This document shows, one piece after another, positions 41,876 through 53,304 of a DNA stretch of 64,000 bases. This stretch comes from Ditylenchus dipsaci (taxonomy: Eukaryota; Nematoda; Chromadorea; Rhabditida; Anguinidae), in NCBI GenBank assembly GCA_004194705.1, contig SADC01001350.1, positions 1-64,000 of the forward strand, in the 5' to 3' direction. How positions within the stretch are numbered: the first letter of the stretch is position 1; each line of letters starts with the position of its first letter. Both the position numbers and the translations under genes were made by a program. Under the pieces are notes generated by a model. The model was given only the letters and a program-made list of their open reading frames with translations. It ran no database searches and was not told the origin of the DNA.

Positions 41876-44800
41876 TTAATCCATTCTTAAAGAGCTAAAT
41901 CTGCCATAAGTTGGCCGAGAATCGGCTCCTTCTGGTGATCTATTCTGTGTGTTTGGTATCAGTTTTCCCATATTTACATTTCTCTGCCACCTACTCAGTG
42001 GTTGGACTGTGGATAGAGCATTGGTAGAAGGATTAGTTGTGCTAGTTGGGGATGTAGTGGACGTCAAAGATTGTAGGTAGGATTCCCTGCTTTGGTATGA
42101 GTACTTGTACAACGCTCTTGTCAGAAGGGCTAGCCACACCAAAACAGATGCAATCGACCATATCAGGATGGCTGAATTGAGCACTCTCCATGAACACATC
42201 TGCTTTTCCGATAATTTCTAAATCTTTTTTGTTATCATTGTAAGCTGTAAGTTCAAATAAATTACATTTTCGTAATTTGTTGATTAATATAGAAGCATTT
42301 GAGCTAGAAACTGCACATCCACTATGTTTGGGTAGGTCTTTAATAATTTCTCCGAAGTGTTGGTTCCATTAAGTAAAAGGTTCTCCAAAAGCCAGTCTTT
42401 CTTGTTAAAGTTAGTTTGCTTGGCGCAGACTTGTTGTTCTCTAAATACCGATAGATTTGAATAGAATAAAAAAAATTACTAAAAATTTCAAAAAAAGGTT
42501 GGAGCAAGAAAAAAACCCCCTACTTGTGGAAAAGAGCAAAAAATCGAAGACATTAGTTTAGCTACTCAGGAGCGCTTCGATTCATAATTAAACTTTAAAA
42601 ACAACGAGATTTTATATGAAGCAACTACTTCTACTAAAACTACTTCTACTTCAAAATAAAAGAGAAAAAAAAACTGATTCAACAATTTTTTTCCAAAAAT
42701 GCCCCTGTATATTTAATCAAATGAGTCGTAAATCCCAAGTGCACCCCCCTCCCCTTCCCCAAAGAGTATGAGCTCTCTAAGCGTACACCACGAAAGAGTA
42801 CGAGTTCTCCTACCGAATTTCGTTATAGAAAATTATACTATTTGCAGGGGGAGCACTTGGAATGCTGTCAAGGAGTCACTATCGTATATGACATCTTTAA
42901 AACTTCTCATTTAATGATGGAAATTGCTAACGATGCAGTTAGAAAAAAACTTTGATATTTTCGAAAAACTGAACTGAATAGGAGGGAATCACACAAAATG
43001 TCTTTATTATATTTGAATTCTTAGAACTACTTTACTGCAATAGCCTTGAGACCTTCGAATTCCGAAGTTGGTAAAGTCCTTGCTCATTTGCGTTTAAATT
43101 AGCACTTCTAAAACCAAACTATTTTTACAAAACTTTAGAATTTCAATGAAACAGACGATATAAGATCACCATCCTGATACTCAAACAAATCATTGTTCAA
43201 TCCATCATCAAATGCTATTTTAGATATAGGTGCTGTTTTGTGTATAGAGCCTTCCACGAATGCTCTGCAGATTGCACAAAGCTGCCTTTCTTCTGTTCTT
43301 GCGGGTCGAATTGAAGCTTCAATCAAAGGTGTTGGAGTAAAGGGAACACTTGTCATAGTTAGTGATTGCGAGTTGTTCACTAACTTTGATCCATTTTGTT
43401 AAAGTTATGGTCTCTATGACATCTAAAATAGACTATTAACGAAAACATACAAAACTGAAAATGTGTTTTGAAAAATTCTGAAAAAACCTTTAAAACGCTT
43501 GTGTGGATTAATAAATTGGAAAAGGTCAGTTATGTTAGCTGCAGCTTTTTCATGAGTTCTTCTCTAGTCACTGAACATTTTGGAAGCTAAAACTCAATAT
43601 GCTTTTTAAATTTTTTAGCATTTTCTCAATATGAAACACCTCAACAGGAGAATTATTAAGTGAGCGAGGAATTAGCAACAAAGAGCACTTGAAGCGCAAC
43701 TCTTTTTCTTCCAAAAATTTGAAACATGTCTGATTCAGCGATAGCTACCAAATGACTTCCTTCTTTACTAGTTTTAATCTTTTTCATCAGCCATTTTTAA
43801 GATTGTTCATTAATTGATCGTCTACAATGCAACTAAATGTCAACTATATACTTGAAAAAAATTCAAATTTTATTGAACAAATTACAGTCAAAGCTCCTTA
43901 AGGGGGGAGCCATTTAGGTTGAAAATTGGATTCCATGGCGCAGTGCGTAAGCATTTGCGTTTTTTGGCCCAAATGGTGTTGTTTTGGTGTTGCAGGTTCA
44001 CTGTTTGTTTGGCTTGTTTTGGCCAGTTTAGAGGTAATTAGACTTTTTTGACCCACCAGATTCGGAATCAGCGAGCCGAATTACGCCTAGAAATGATCAA
44101 ACAAGCCAAAAAAAATAGTGTGCCCTACGTGGATTGAACCTGCAACACCAAAACACCATTTAGGCCAAAACGCAAAAGCTTACGCACTGCGCCATGGAGC
44201 CACTTTTTCAAACCCGACACCGCCAGCCCGACTTATTTGGTCAGCAAAGAAATAAGTGATCACCTTGATAACCCAACACTCGATAACATGACACCCCAGG
44301 GCCGGCGCGTCCAAAAAAATTCCCTCACCCGACCGATTTTCACTAAAATTGCCGCAAAAAAAATGAAAAAGTTAAATTTACGGTGGTGCCAATAAATTTC
44401 TCACCCAAAAAGTTAATTCTGTCTTGTCGTCTTCACTTCTTGTCGGCTTCATTCATGATTGACTCATCCAATTTTTTATTTTTTAGATGAGCCCCCTGAA
44501 GCAAGAGGATGTTTTCTATTATTTTTATTGTTGTTATTTGTCTGAATAAACATCGATAAGCCGACGCCTTGGTCTCGGAATGAATTTCAGTCCTATATAC
44601 CGACACCTGAAGCGGGTCCCTGGGATCAAGGGTTAAAGAGTTTCGACTGTATTCTGATAATTGATTGTTTTACAACCCTGCTGAAGATTTAAAAGAATAC
44701 CCTGTTTGATCTAGCAACTGCACAACTTGCTTTGATCTAGACATTGCTTCACAATTTCGAAGTAACACAGCATACCTCTTTATGTCTTAAGAAATATTCT

Positions 44801-45854
44801 TGATGAAAAATTATCAATAAAGTTTATACATTAGTAGGACAAACTTTCGAATCTTTAAAGGGCCATTGCCGTCCAGACAACGGTTGTCCCCCGCCAATTC
44901 GAATTTTTTTCTGAATCATTGAAATTCTGTACGAATTTTTCAACTTGGTTTCTAACAAAACTATACCTAAAATTAAATTCTAGACCTTGTTTGTTAGAAA
45001 CCAAGTTGAAAAATCAGTACAGAAGTTGAATGATTAGGCACGAATTTGAATGGCAGGGACATTTCAAAACAGGTGGCAATGGCCCTTTAAGTTTTGATAT
45101 TTTTTCGTTTCTACAGTTCGAAAAAGCGTATTTCAACCCCACTTACTAAAATCATTAGAACAATGCCATTTGTGCCAAACATGTTCTCCCAATCAAAAAT
45201 TTTGGAGCCGCCAAGCTTTCTCTTGAACTCATTTTCCTGTCTTTGTCAGTGGCTCTAGAATTTTAAAATTGAACTAATATCATGAGTACAGAATATATTG
45301 GGCTGGCCTTAAAAGAAAAATGATGAAAATTTTTAAGCAAAGCAATAGAAAAACCCTATTCTTTTTGTTTCATCTCTATATCTAGACCACTAACTTCTGT
45401 GCATTCAGCTCGGAAGACTTGACTTGTCTTGGTCACGAAAATCTGCAAATCAAATTATTCGGTAATCATGCTGAAATCTTGAGTAAAACCGGATGAAAAC
45501 CACTCTAACATCAACCCAAACAAGGTAACTTGTCTAAAATGTGGTGTTAACTGTGCATCTAACAAGCTGAATTTTTTGTTTTGTTACCATTCCTTTTTGA
45601 TTGGAGCTTTTGTTGAGTTCTTCCAGATTGGCACAGTCTATTATAGAATTTGAACAGTTGCATTGGGCATTTGATTGAGTATAATTGAGCTGAGCATCTA
45701 CGGTCAAATGCTTTACCATTGACATAAATTCGGCCTGTAGATATTTAAACATTGATCATTTGTTTCTAATTTGTAGGATGCTTACCTTGAAAGGGAACAT
45801 TTGTCTCTAGATCCAGCGTCAACCATTTTGTGTTACATTTTACTCTCGGGGTAC
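41876..45854 (-). CDS. Cuticlin-like ZP-domain membrane protein (5' end unresolved)
   Basis: Minus-strand exons carry a zona pellucida domain. Exon 45854-45786 reads TPRVKCNTKWLTLDLETN and VPFQ; it joins 45734 (GRIYVNGKAFDRRC), giving the ZP-N pattern C…PF-x-G-R-I-Y-V. Exon 45442-45388 gives FVTKTSQVFRAEC, like the cuticlin FVTK-D-x-A-Y-x-V-x-C. Near 45147-45240, after a one-base shift, HVWHKWHCSND matches the ZP-C motif V-Y-H-K-W-T-C. Further coding-like blocks lie at 43680-43800 (ending FGRKRVALQVLF), 43135-43380 and 42310-42450. The last exon (42199-41876) has one transmembrane segment (ILIWSIASVLVWLALL) and a Ser/Thr-rich tail. ZP proteins of this kind polymerise in the apical extracellular matrix or cuticle after proteolytic release. 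The order fits; exact exons do not resolve because of frame slips. The start and signal peptide are not seen. Confidence 0.65.
42734..42860. mobile_element. Short CCCAAGTGCACCC element
   Basis: CCCAAGTGCACCCCCCT at the left and GGGGGAGCACTTGG at the right share the ends of the 29467-30953 element, with AGAGTATGAGCTCTCTA inside. It lies in the ZP gene region, presumably an intron. Confidence 0.6.
43885..44649. mobile_element. Tigger-related element with tRNA-like inverted pair
   Basis: The ends CAGTCAAAGCTCCTTAAG and …GTTTCGACTG are flanked by TA (43883-43884, 44650-44651). Inside, 43935-44205 is an inverted pair. The minus-strand copy reads TGGCGCAGTGCGTAAGC (box A-like) and later GCAGGTTCAATCC (box B-like), suggesting a tRNA-derived SINE placed head to head. 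It interrupts the ZP gene. Confidence 0.65.
44861..45090. repeat. GGGCCATTGCCGT palindromic repeat
   Basis: A close relative of 36114-36362: AAAGGGCCATTGCCGTC at the left and GGCAATGGCCCTTTAAG at the right, with the centre ACTATACCTAAAATTAAATT. Confidence 0.7.
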
Positions 45855-46162
45855 CTGAATTTAGTTTGTATTTCAAAAATTTTACTTTCATATTTATTAC
45901 GAAAACTATCGGAATCAATTTTTGAGTCTTATTTTTAAGAGAATAGCTCACATTGATTTTTTTTTCTTTTTCTTTTAATTATGGAGTCAACGCTCGATAT
46001 GACATCTCTCTCTAGCTCTTTCTATATCTAAGAGTGGCTATTTCAAAGAGGTATAATTCCATATATTTTGTCAAATCTAACCGAATAGAACCCGGAGCCC
46101 AAATAAAGCCCCAGGGTGCTGTTTATATCAAAGTTTACTGCAGGGTCCTCATTTGAACTCTA

Positions 46163-46400
46163 CAGTCGACTCTCGATATAGTGCCACCCCAAAAGTTCGT
46201 TCCAGCCTTGGGTCCGATACTTTTTTTACCTCGATTTTCGAAGATTTTTATAAGTTCTGTTTTAACAGTCTGGTCCCAAAATATCGTCAAATTCGATTTT
46301 ACCGATCGTTTTTCAGAATCCAAAAACTTTTTCTCTAAAAAAGCAAAACCTCGATATAATGCCACCCCTTTTTGAAAAAGGGTGGCACTATATCGAGTTT
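46163..46400. mobile_element. Tigger-related MITE, right end incomplete
   Basis: Starts CAGTCGACTCTCGATATAGTG after TA. The blocks AAGTTCGTTCCAGCCTTGGG and ACAGTCTGGTCCCAAAATAT are shared with 19707 and 48764. The right side ends GGGTGGCACTATATCGAG without the terminal CAGTC complement. Confidence 0.65.
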
Positions 46401-48057
46401 TTGCTTTTTTTTTTGAGAAAAAAGTTTTTGGATTCTGAATTGTCCTTAATTGTCCTTTTTAATTGTCTCTAAATTGTCTTGTTTAAAAAGGACAATTACG
46501 AACCTGGGTTAAAATAGTACTATTTAGAAATTTGAGATAAGAACCCTGCTGTACTGTATATATGCTAGATGAGATCACCTGATTTAATTTTTTTGAAAAT
46601 GATTTTGCTTGATCTTCTGTCTTATCGAAAGTCATTTAAAATCACTTATAAAAATCAGACTGTTGTTTTCTAATTACTATTAGACAGTGTTATTTAGTTT
46701 AATCACAATGGTGTTTTTTATATATATTTTTTAAAAAAGGTTCAACAACAAATTAAAACAAGAAGCAACTTTTGTTATTTAACGCAATTTTCAAATACTT
46801 ATTGGTTAAGTTTTCGAAAATGTAAACACACTTTTTCATTCCAAAAATGAATCATTTATATTTTTGAAATTTTTACGACTTCAAGGAAAGTGCTAACTTT
46901 TTTTAAACTTTTGTTTGGCCCTAGATTACTAGTATTTTTCCCTAAACACGCCTCCAAATCCGGGATAGGAACCTGCCTAGCCTCCTGTAAGTCATAAATG
47001 AAAGGTTTTTTTATGAATATTATGTGGTTTCCCCTGTCTTACCAATGTACAATCTTTTTTGCCGCCCCTCTAATAAGCGCCCGACTTTGCGGTATTTTAT
47101 CTCGAGCGGGAGTTTTTTTTTTAGAGCTCTTTCTTTTTTGCATTTTCTACATCCTGCAAGTTTTACTGATTCTATTTGAGATTTTGTATTTTCGATTAAA
47201 AGTCTTAAGAATGACTCTGATGATCGCCCTTAGAGTGGCTAACATATGATAGCGCCCCAAAGCGAAGTAAGAGGAAATACGGTGAATTGACATCGTTAAG
47301 CGGCCATCTTCGGCCATCATAGTCTGGTTCGTAAACAGGGGTGTCTACTACGAGAGTTTCGACTATGGATTAAATGCTGCACTCATAATTTAGTTTTACC
47401 GATGATTTTAGCAGCATCCAAACTCTACTTTGTCACTCAGAAAGTAAATTTGCTGGTATGGGTGTTGTTGAGCACAGATCATTTTGGCAGAAGAAAAACA
47501 TTTTGGAAAAACAATAAAAACATTTTCATCTTTTCTTCTCCTTCTCGACATTTCTAAAAACAGCAAGTTAATTTATCAACAAAAACATTGCAACTAATTA
47601 AACATTTTTAACGGAATGCTGACAGTTTTTCACACAAAAAAGTTTTTTTTCAATTGGTTGTTGTTGTGGCATCTAGTCTCGAAGCAAATTGCAGTAAATG
47701 TTGTAGTTTTTGTGTCTGGGGCAAGGTGGAAAAAAATCACGTACATTTACTACTGTTTATTATTGTGCTTGAACGACAGTAAAACAAAAGGAATAGCTTG
47801 GTTAACTATCAGAAAAAAGTAAGACTTAAATTGTTAACAAAAAGGTTGATAGCTAATTTTATTGCTTTCAGGCTGTGAACACAAAAAGAGATTTTATTTA
47901 TTTAACATATTTTTTGTTAGATATACCGTTTTTTTGGAAACAATACCCATACTCAGGCCCATAACTTTAACTTTCTCGTGAAGGGAGGGTAATTAACCGT
48001 TATAACCACCGCACCATCTCCACACTATTTCGAGATTCTGCCCCATCTTAGTCTATA
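46400..48057. other. No gene recognised; one degenerate MITE
   Basis: Bases 47060-47285 hold a degenerate CCGTATTTCCTCTAATAAG family member (CCTCTAATAAGCGCCC … AAGAGGAAATACGG). The rest is AT-rich with only short frames that lack splice or domain support. Confidence 0.4.
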
Positions 48058-48523
48058 TAGTCGAACGTCGATATAGCAAACCCTTGATATAATGAAACCC
48101 TTGATATAACGAGCCCATCGACAATTTGGTTGGAAAATAATCAAATATACCCTTGACATACATACGATCCCTCGTTATATACGAACATTTTTTTCAAATT
48201 TCACAGACAAATATACCCCCGGCATAACGAAACCTTCTATATCACAAACTTAAAAAAAAATTGCAGAGAAAATTGTTTGTATAACAAAATTCAAAACTAA
48301 ACGGATGAGGAGCTCATTAGAGAGAACACGAATTAGAAAACATACCGAATCGATGATAGGTACATGCGTTTACTTGCACATTATAATAAAGTGTATGTAA
48401 AATGTAAAACCTCGATATGACAACCCTTTTTGCATTTTGGTTTGAATACGTCTATTTAACGAACCATCGATGTAAAGAACGTTTTGGATCCCCCGGAGGG
48501 TTCGTTATATCGAGGTTCGACTG
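48058..48523. mobile_element. Tigger-related MITE, 466 bp
   Basis: Ends TAGTCGAACGTCGATATAGC and GTTATATCGAGGTTCGACTG, flanked by TA. It contains several runs of CCCTTGATATAA(T/C)GA. Confidence 0.7.
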
Positions 48524-48763
48524 TAAAGTGTTTAAATGGATGAAGGGGGAGGGGTTAGTAAAGTTATTTAGGTTTGAATAAAGAATGAAGCGTTTCGATT
48601 TATGTCCCGAAATCGTGGCAGTTTCGATCCTACGTGGTAGCGCGCTATTTATTTAGACTTGATGGACCAATGTAGGAGTATATTTGGGTCGCTGATTCCT
48701 AATCTGGCGCAAAAAAGTCGAACTAGCCGCGAAAAAATTTACCAAAACAAGCCAAAATAAATA

Positions 48764-50378
48764 CAGTCAAACCTCGATTTAACGACCCCCACCTCAAGTT
48801 CGTTCCCACCTAGGGTCCGACTTTTTTAACCCCCATTTTTGAAATAATTTATCGTTCTGTTTTGACAGTCTGGTCGCAGATATCGTAAGGATCCCGATTT
48901 GCGGATCGTTTTTCAAAAACCTAAAGTTTTCGCTTTTAAAAAATCAAAACTTCGATTAACGACCCCCCCCCCTTTTGAAAATTAGAAGGTCGTTAAATCG
49001 AGGTTTTGATTTTTAATAGCGAAAACTCTAGATTTCTGAAAAAAGATCGGCGAAATCGAATCCTGGGTAAGAGGTGTTCATGTACTTCAAACCCGAACTC
49101 AAACTTTATCTCTAACTCGATGGTGTTCACGTACATCGAGTTAGAGTTAGAGGTCGAGCTTGAAAATGTTCATGTATATAGCTTAGATAGCTCAGAATCT
49201 CACTCCAAAGCCGTCTAAAGCCACTGAAAGTTAGTTTTTAGGGGGTTTACTAAAATAAAATCCAAGTTATATGCATGAACACCCTCAAATCCAACCCCGA
49301 ACTCTAACTCTAACTCTAGGTACATGAACACCCTCGAGTTAGAGTTAAAGCCTGTTCACAATGGTGGCTACAGCTGCAGCGTGTGGCTGCAGCGTGTGGC
49401 GATTGGGTGTTTCACAATGCGTCGCCACACGCTGCAGCCAAACCCACACGCTGCAGCCACACGCCACACTCTGTTCACAATGATGGCCACACTCTTCAGC
49501 CACACGCCACACTCTGCAACTACACGCCACATGCTGCAGCCACACTCTGTTCACAATGGGAAAAATTTGTCGCTACAGCCACACGCTGCAGCCACAGCCA
49601 CACTTTCAAAAAATTTTGAAAATAGTGTGGCGTTTTTTGAAAATTCACTTTGTGTTTATGTTTGTGATTTCATTTTATTTTTATGGTTGCTTTCGAGTAG
49701 AAATGTTGTTGTTTTTGTTTCCTTGTTAAATATTGTTGCTTATATTTCCTTGCTTGAATTTCTTGTTTTTTAGAATCAAATTGTGCGATATTTCAAAAGA
49801 AGAAGGCGCAGTGGAGTGCAAGGAAGAGTGATCTAGAATATTGTTGTGTTGTGTTGTTGTTGACTCAATAGTACTGAATAGTGACTGAATAGTTGGGCTG
49901 AATAGTAATAAAGATGATGTTTTGGATTAAGATAATGGCACCTTCAATTTTTCCCATTGTGAACAGAGTGTGGCTGCAGCGTGTGGCGTGTGGCTGCAGA
50001 TTGTGGCCATCATTGTGAACAGAGTGTGGCGTGTAGCTGCAGCGTGTGGCGTGTGGCTGCAGAGTGTGGCGTGTGGCGACACATTGTGACACCCATGCAG
50101 CTGCAGCGCCACGCCACACGCTGAAGCCACACGCTGCAGTCACCATTGTGAACAGGCCTTAGAGTTTGAGTTCGAGTTTAGAGCTAGGATCAGAGGTGTT
50201 CACGTAACCAAAATCCCAACTCTAACTCTAACTCTCACAACGTGAACAAGCCATTACGATATTTGCGACCAGACTGTCATAAAAGAATCGATAAATATTT
50301 CGAAAATGGGGTTAAAAAAGTGTCGGACCCTAGGGTGGGAACGAACTTGAGTGGGACCGTTAAATCGAGGTTTGACTG
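48764..50378. mobile_element. Tigger-related MITE interrupted by other elements
   Basis: The TIRs are CAGTCAAACCTCGATTTAAC and its complement, flanked by TA (48762-48763, 50379-50380). Matching MITE sequence covers 48764 to about 49060 and about 50265-50378 (ACCAGACTGTCATAAAAG pairs with ACAGTCTGGTCGC). About 1.2 kb of unrelated palindromic sequence lies between. Confidence 0.8.
49075..50255. mobile_element. GTTAGAGTTAGAG element with nested CTGCAG arrays
   Basis: The outer region repeats GAGTTAGAGTT / AACTCTAACTC and the ends carry GGTGTTCATGTA and GTGAACAAGCC. Within it, 49350-50162 is a second palindrome with ends GCCTGTTCACAATGG and CCATTGTGAACAGGC. Its arms (49360-49610, 49955-50150) are arrays of CCACACGCTGCAGCCACACG in inverted orientation, with GTTCACAATG(A/G)TGG blocks repeated inside. 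The core, 49620-49950, is AT-rich. Three layers of insertion are visible here. Confidence 0.65.
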
Positions 50379-53304
50379 TAACATGTCACCACGTGGATCC
50401 ACATGCTCACCATTTTGGGCAACGCTTACTCACTGCGTCACCGAGGACACTTTTTCAAACCTAAATAGCTTCCGACCTTCAAGCAAACTTTCTTGACACA
50501 AATACCAACAAAAGTAAATAAGTAAGTAACTTAAATCAACATCCTAACCCTTAAAATAATAATAATACTAAAAAAAAAGAGAATAAAAACAACAGAAACT
50601 AGAAAAAGAAGATTTATGGAAGCAAGAGGCACTTCTCTTCACATGGATTTTGGGTCATTCAAGTGGTCATCATCATAAGCGTGGTCATTATTCTAGAGGA
50701 TTACCAGCTCCAATATCTTCCTAAAAATTCATATTCCAGAAAAGAATGAACGCTTTCCTAAGTAGCAGGAGGCCATTGACGTTAATATATATTTCTTCTT
50801 CTTCTTTAGCCTTAAATCCCCTCTTCTAACACTAAATTTGCTGCTCAACCACTCCAACTATGACAATGAGCTGGAACTTTGAGTGAGGATGATGGATCAA
50901 CGCGTAATCGCCTGTAAAAGAGACATTTTCTTATTCTAATATGGGTGTAAGCTTTTTTACTAAAGCAGAGATTTGGTGTAGGATGTTTTGTAGATGATTT
51001 TGAGCCGTTGCAATCCGGTTAACCATAGGTATAGGCAATTATTGTTGCTATTACAAAATGCTGCTGTTGAAGCATTTTTCGCTTTGACAGTACGATTTTG
51101 GAGCTTTTTATATCGCGAAATGTTTTTTGTTTTCAAACAAGATTTTTGATTCAGTTTTTGCTTTCAGTCTTTGTTGCAATATTATGTGGTTTTCGTTATA
51201 TCAATTTTTTTCATTGTCGAATTTTCAGGCTCTTTAATCCATCTTATTTATTTTTAATTTTTTCAGCTTGGTCACTATTGAGTGACGGCGACTGGAAACT
51301 TATCGTAACCTTGTGGTCAATGGCGAAGTTCTTTAGAGTTTTAATGATAATATCCTGTCGACGTTCGGATTAACGACACCCCTGACCCCAGGCTTTATTG
51401 GTCAGCAAAAAATTAACCTAACAATAATGACATTCAGATCAAGGTGGCCAAATTGCTTTGTAAAAAGTAAGTGGTTATTATTTTTTTTGACCCAGATTCC
51501 AAAACCTCAGTTTCATTTACTAAAACCAAAAAATATATAAAACAGATTTTGCAAACAAGTTTCAACATTTCAGTCTTTTTAATCCCAATCATGTGATAAA
51601 CATCTTTTGAAATAAAAGTAAATTCGGTAGAGAAATTCAATAAAGTTTGCCAAAATAAAGCACACAGTGGTTGTTTTTCTGTCTTTCTCGTCAATAAACC
51701 TTTTTCTCCACTTCACTTTGACAAAGGTAGAGAAGGGCGTAACAAAGGCTTCTGTTCAACATTATTCTTTTTTTTTGTGATAGTTTTAAGAAGGAGAAGT
51801 AGTGGGTTGATGAGAACGTGAAGTTTTTCGCCCACCACCCGAAGTTTATGTCAAGAAGGAGAATAGGGTGACAAAGAAAAGGTTAATTAGTTCGCTTTAA
51901 ATCAAGTAGACCCTCCTTCTCTTTCCAGCGGCCGATATAAAACAGGTGGAGTCCACTCGCATTAATGTAGTCTTGCCTGATGATTTTGTTGATGTTTGGT
52001 AACTTTTTTAATGAGTTCAAAAGAATGGTAAATCAATGTTTTTTTCTTTGTTTTTGTAATTATGAAAATTGTTTGTTAATTATTTTAAAAAGAAACAAAT
52101 TTTTATCATAAAAGATGGGCTAACCGAAATTAAAAGGTTATTTGACCCTAGTAGCAAATCCCCCTCCCATAAATTTTTGATTTCAAAACTTTAGTAAAGA
52201 GTGCCCAAATCTATGTCCCAGACCCCGGAAAATGTGCGTAAGACTTTATAAGTCAGATTCCGTTACTTAAAAGTGTAGTTACAGCGATTTTGAGAAGGTC
52301 CGATTTATGGGAGGGGGTGGTATTCGCTACTAGCGCTGGTTATCTTAAAATGTTTATTTTAATTAATGTTTTTTAGTTGATGCATAAGTTTGGCTGAATT
52401 AGCTAAAATTTCTTTTGTGATAAAAAAAACCACGTCTTTAAACCAATCTAATTTATTGCTGAATGTTATTGGCCGAAGCTTAAAGCTCAACTAATTTTTC
52501 TTTATTATGTTAAAATAAAATAAAAAAATACTATTCTTTAGCATATCTTACTTGCAAAAATGGGCAAACCATGACCTTTTATTTCGAAATGACATTTTTT
52601 TTCAAGTAAATAAGTCTTTGCAAAGCTTTCATTTACCACAAAGGTTGAAAATATAGTTCGGCTGTCTAAATCTAGATGAGTTTTTGATCTATGTTTTTGT
52701 TTGTTAGAATTTTGTATATAGACGTTGTGGATACATTGAAGATTGGATTCAGTTTAAATTACCGACTTGTATTTCACATTGTTATGATTCAATTTCCGGG
52801 GCGGGATAGCCAACCGCACATTTGGACAGACTCAGATGTGTTTCACGAACTTTTTTATAGTTTGAAAAAACGTTTGAACCCGTCCTAACGCTTGCCAATC
52901 GGCGCCCAAGACTTCACCTTAGTCTTAAGCACATAAATTTCAACCCAAAAACACCACAATAGTTCCAAAAAGGTGCTACATAAATTCTAGATAGGGATAC
53001 CACCAATAACCATTGTTTGGTGAGGCTAAAAATAGGTTTTTTTTATATCCAATCCCACTACTTAGGTAAAATTCAGTAATTTAGTGTATTCAATCGGTGT
53101 TTTTTATTTTGACAGTCTTTTTTAATTTTAGTCATTTTTAAAAATTCTAAGAATGTTTATAAATGCAGATTTATCCCTTTTTATGATTATGATATAAATT
53201 TTGTAGAAATTTGCTATAAAAAATTTGGTACTTGATCACTTTGTTTGTAGCTTATTAAGGTATAATACAATTCATTATAAACTTCAGGTATTTTACACAC
53301 CAAA
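50379..53304. other. Long stretch without a recognised gene
   Basis: Near 50390-50480 a fragment with GCGTCACCG resembles the tRNA-like repeats elsewhere. Frames at 51098-51373 and 52691-52888 are hydrophobic or generic and have no motif I recognise. Nothing else is supported until the glutathione peroxidase. The few hundred bases before 53305 are its likely promoter. Confidence 0.4.

Noticed and set aside
42016..42237. Alternative minus-strand frame (about 70 codons, with IIGKADVFMESAQF) overlapping the ZP gene's last exon
   Set aside because: It looks protein-like but ends at a stop within the Ser/Thr-rich region; the other frame has a transmembrane segment and tail expected for a ZP protein. 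I could not fully exclude it.
49324..50146. Frames encoding His/Ala/Thr-rich repeats
   Set aside because: They are translations of the CCACACGCTGCAG arrays and occur on both strands; a repeat, not a gene.
51098..51373. Hydrophobic 91-codon frame, possible chemoreceptor fragment
   Set aside because: Phe/Leu-rich composition is expected from AT-rich DNA; no receptor motif and no neighbouring exons.
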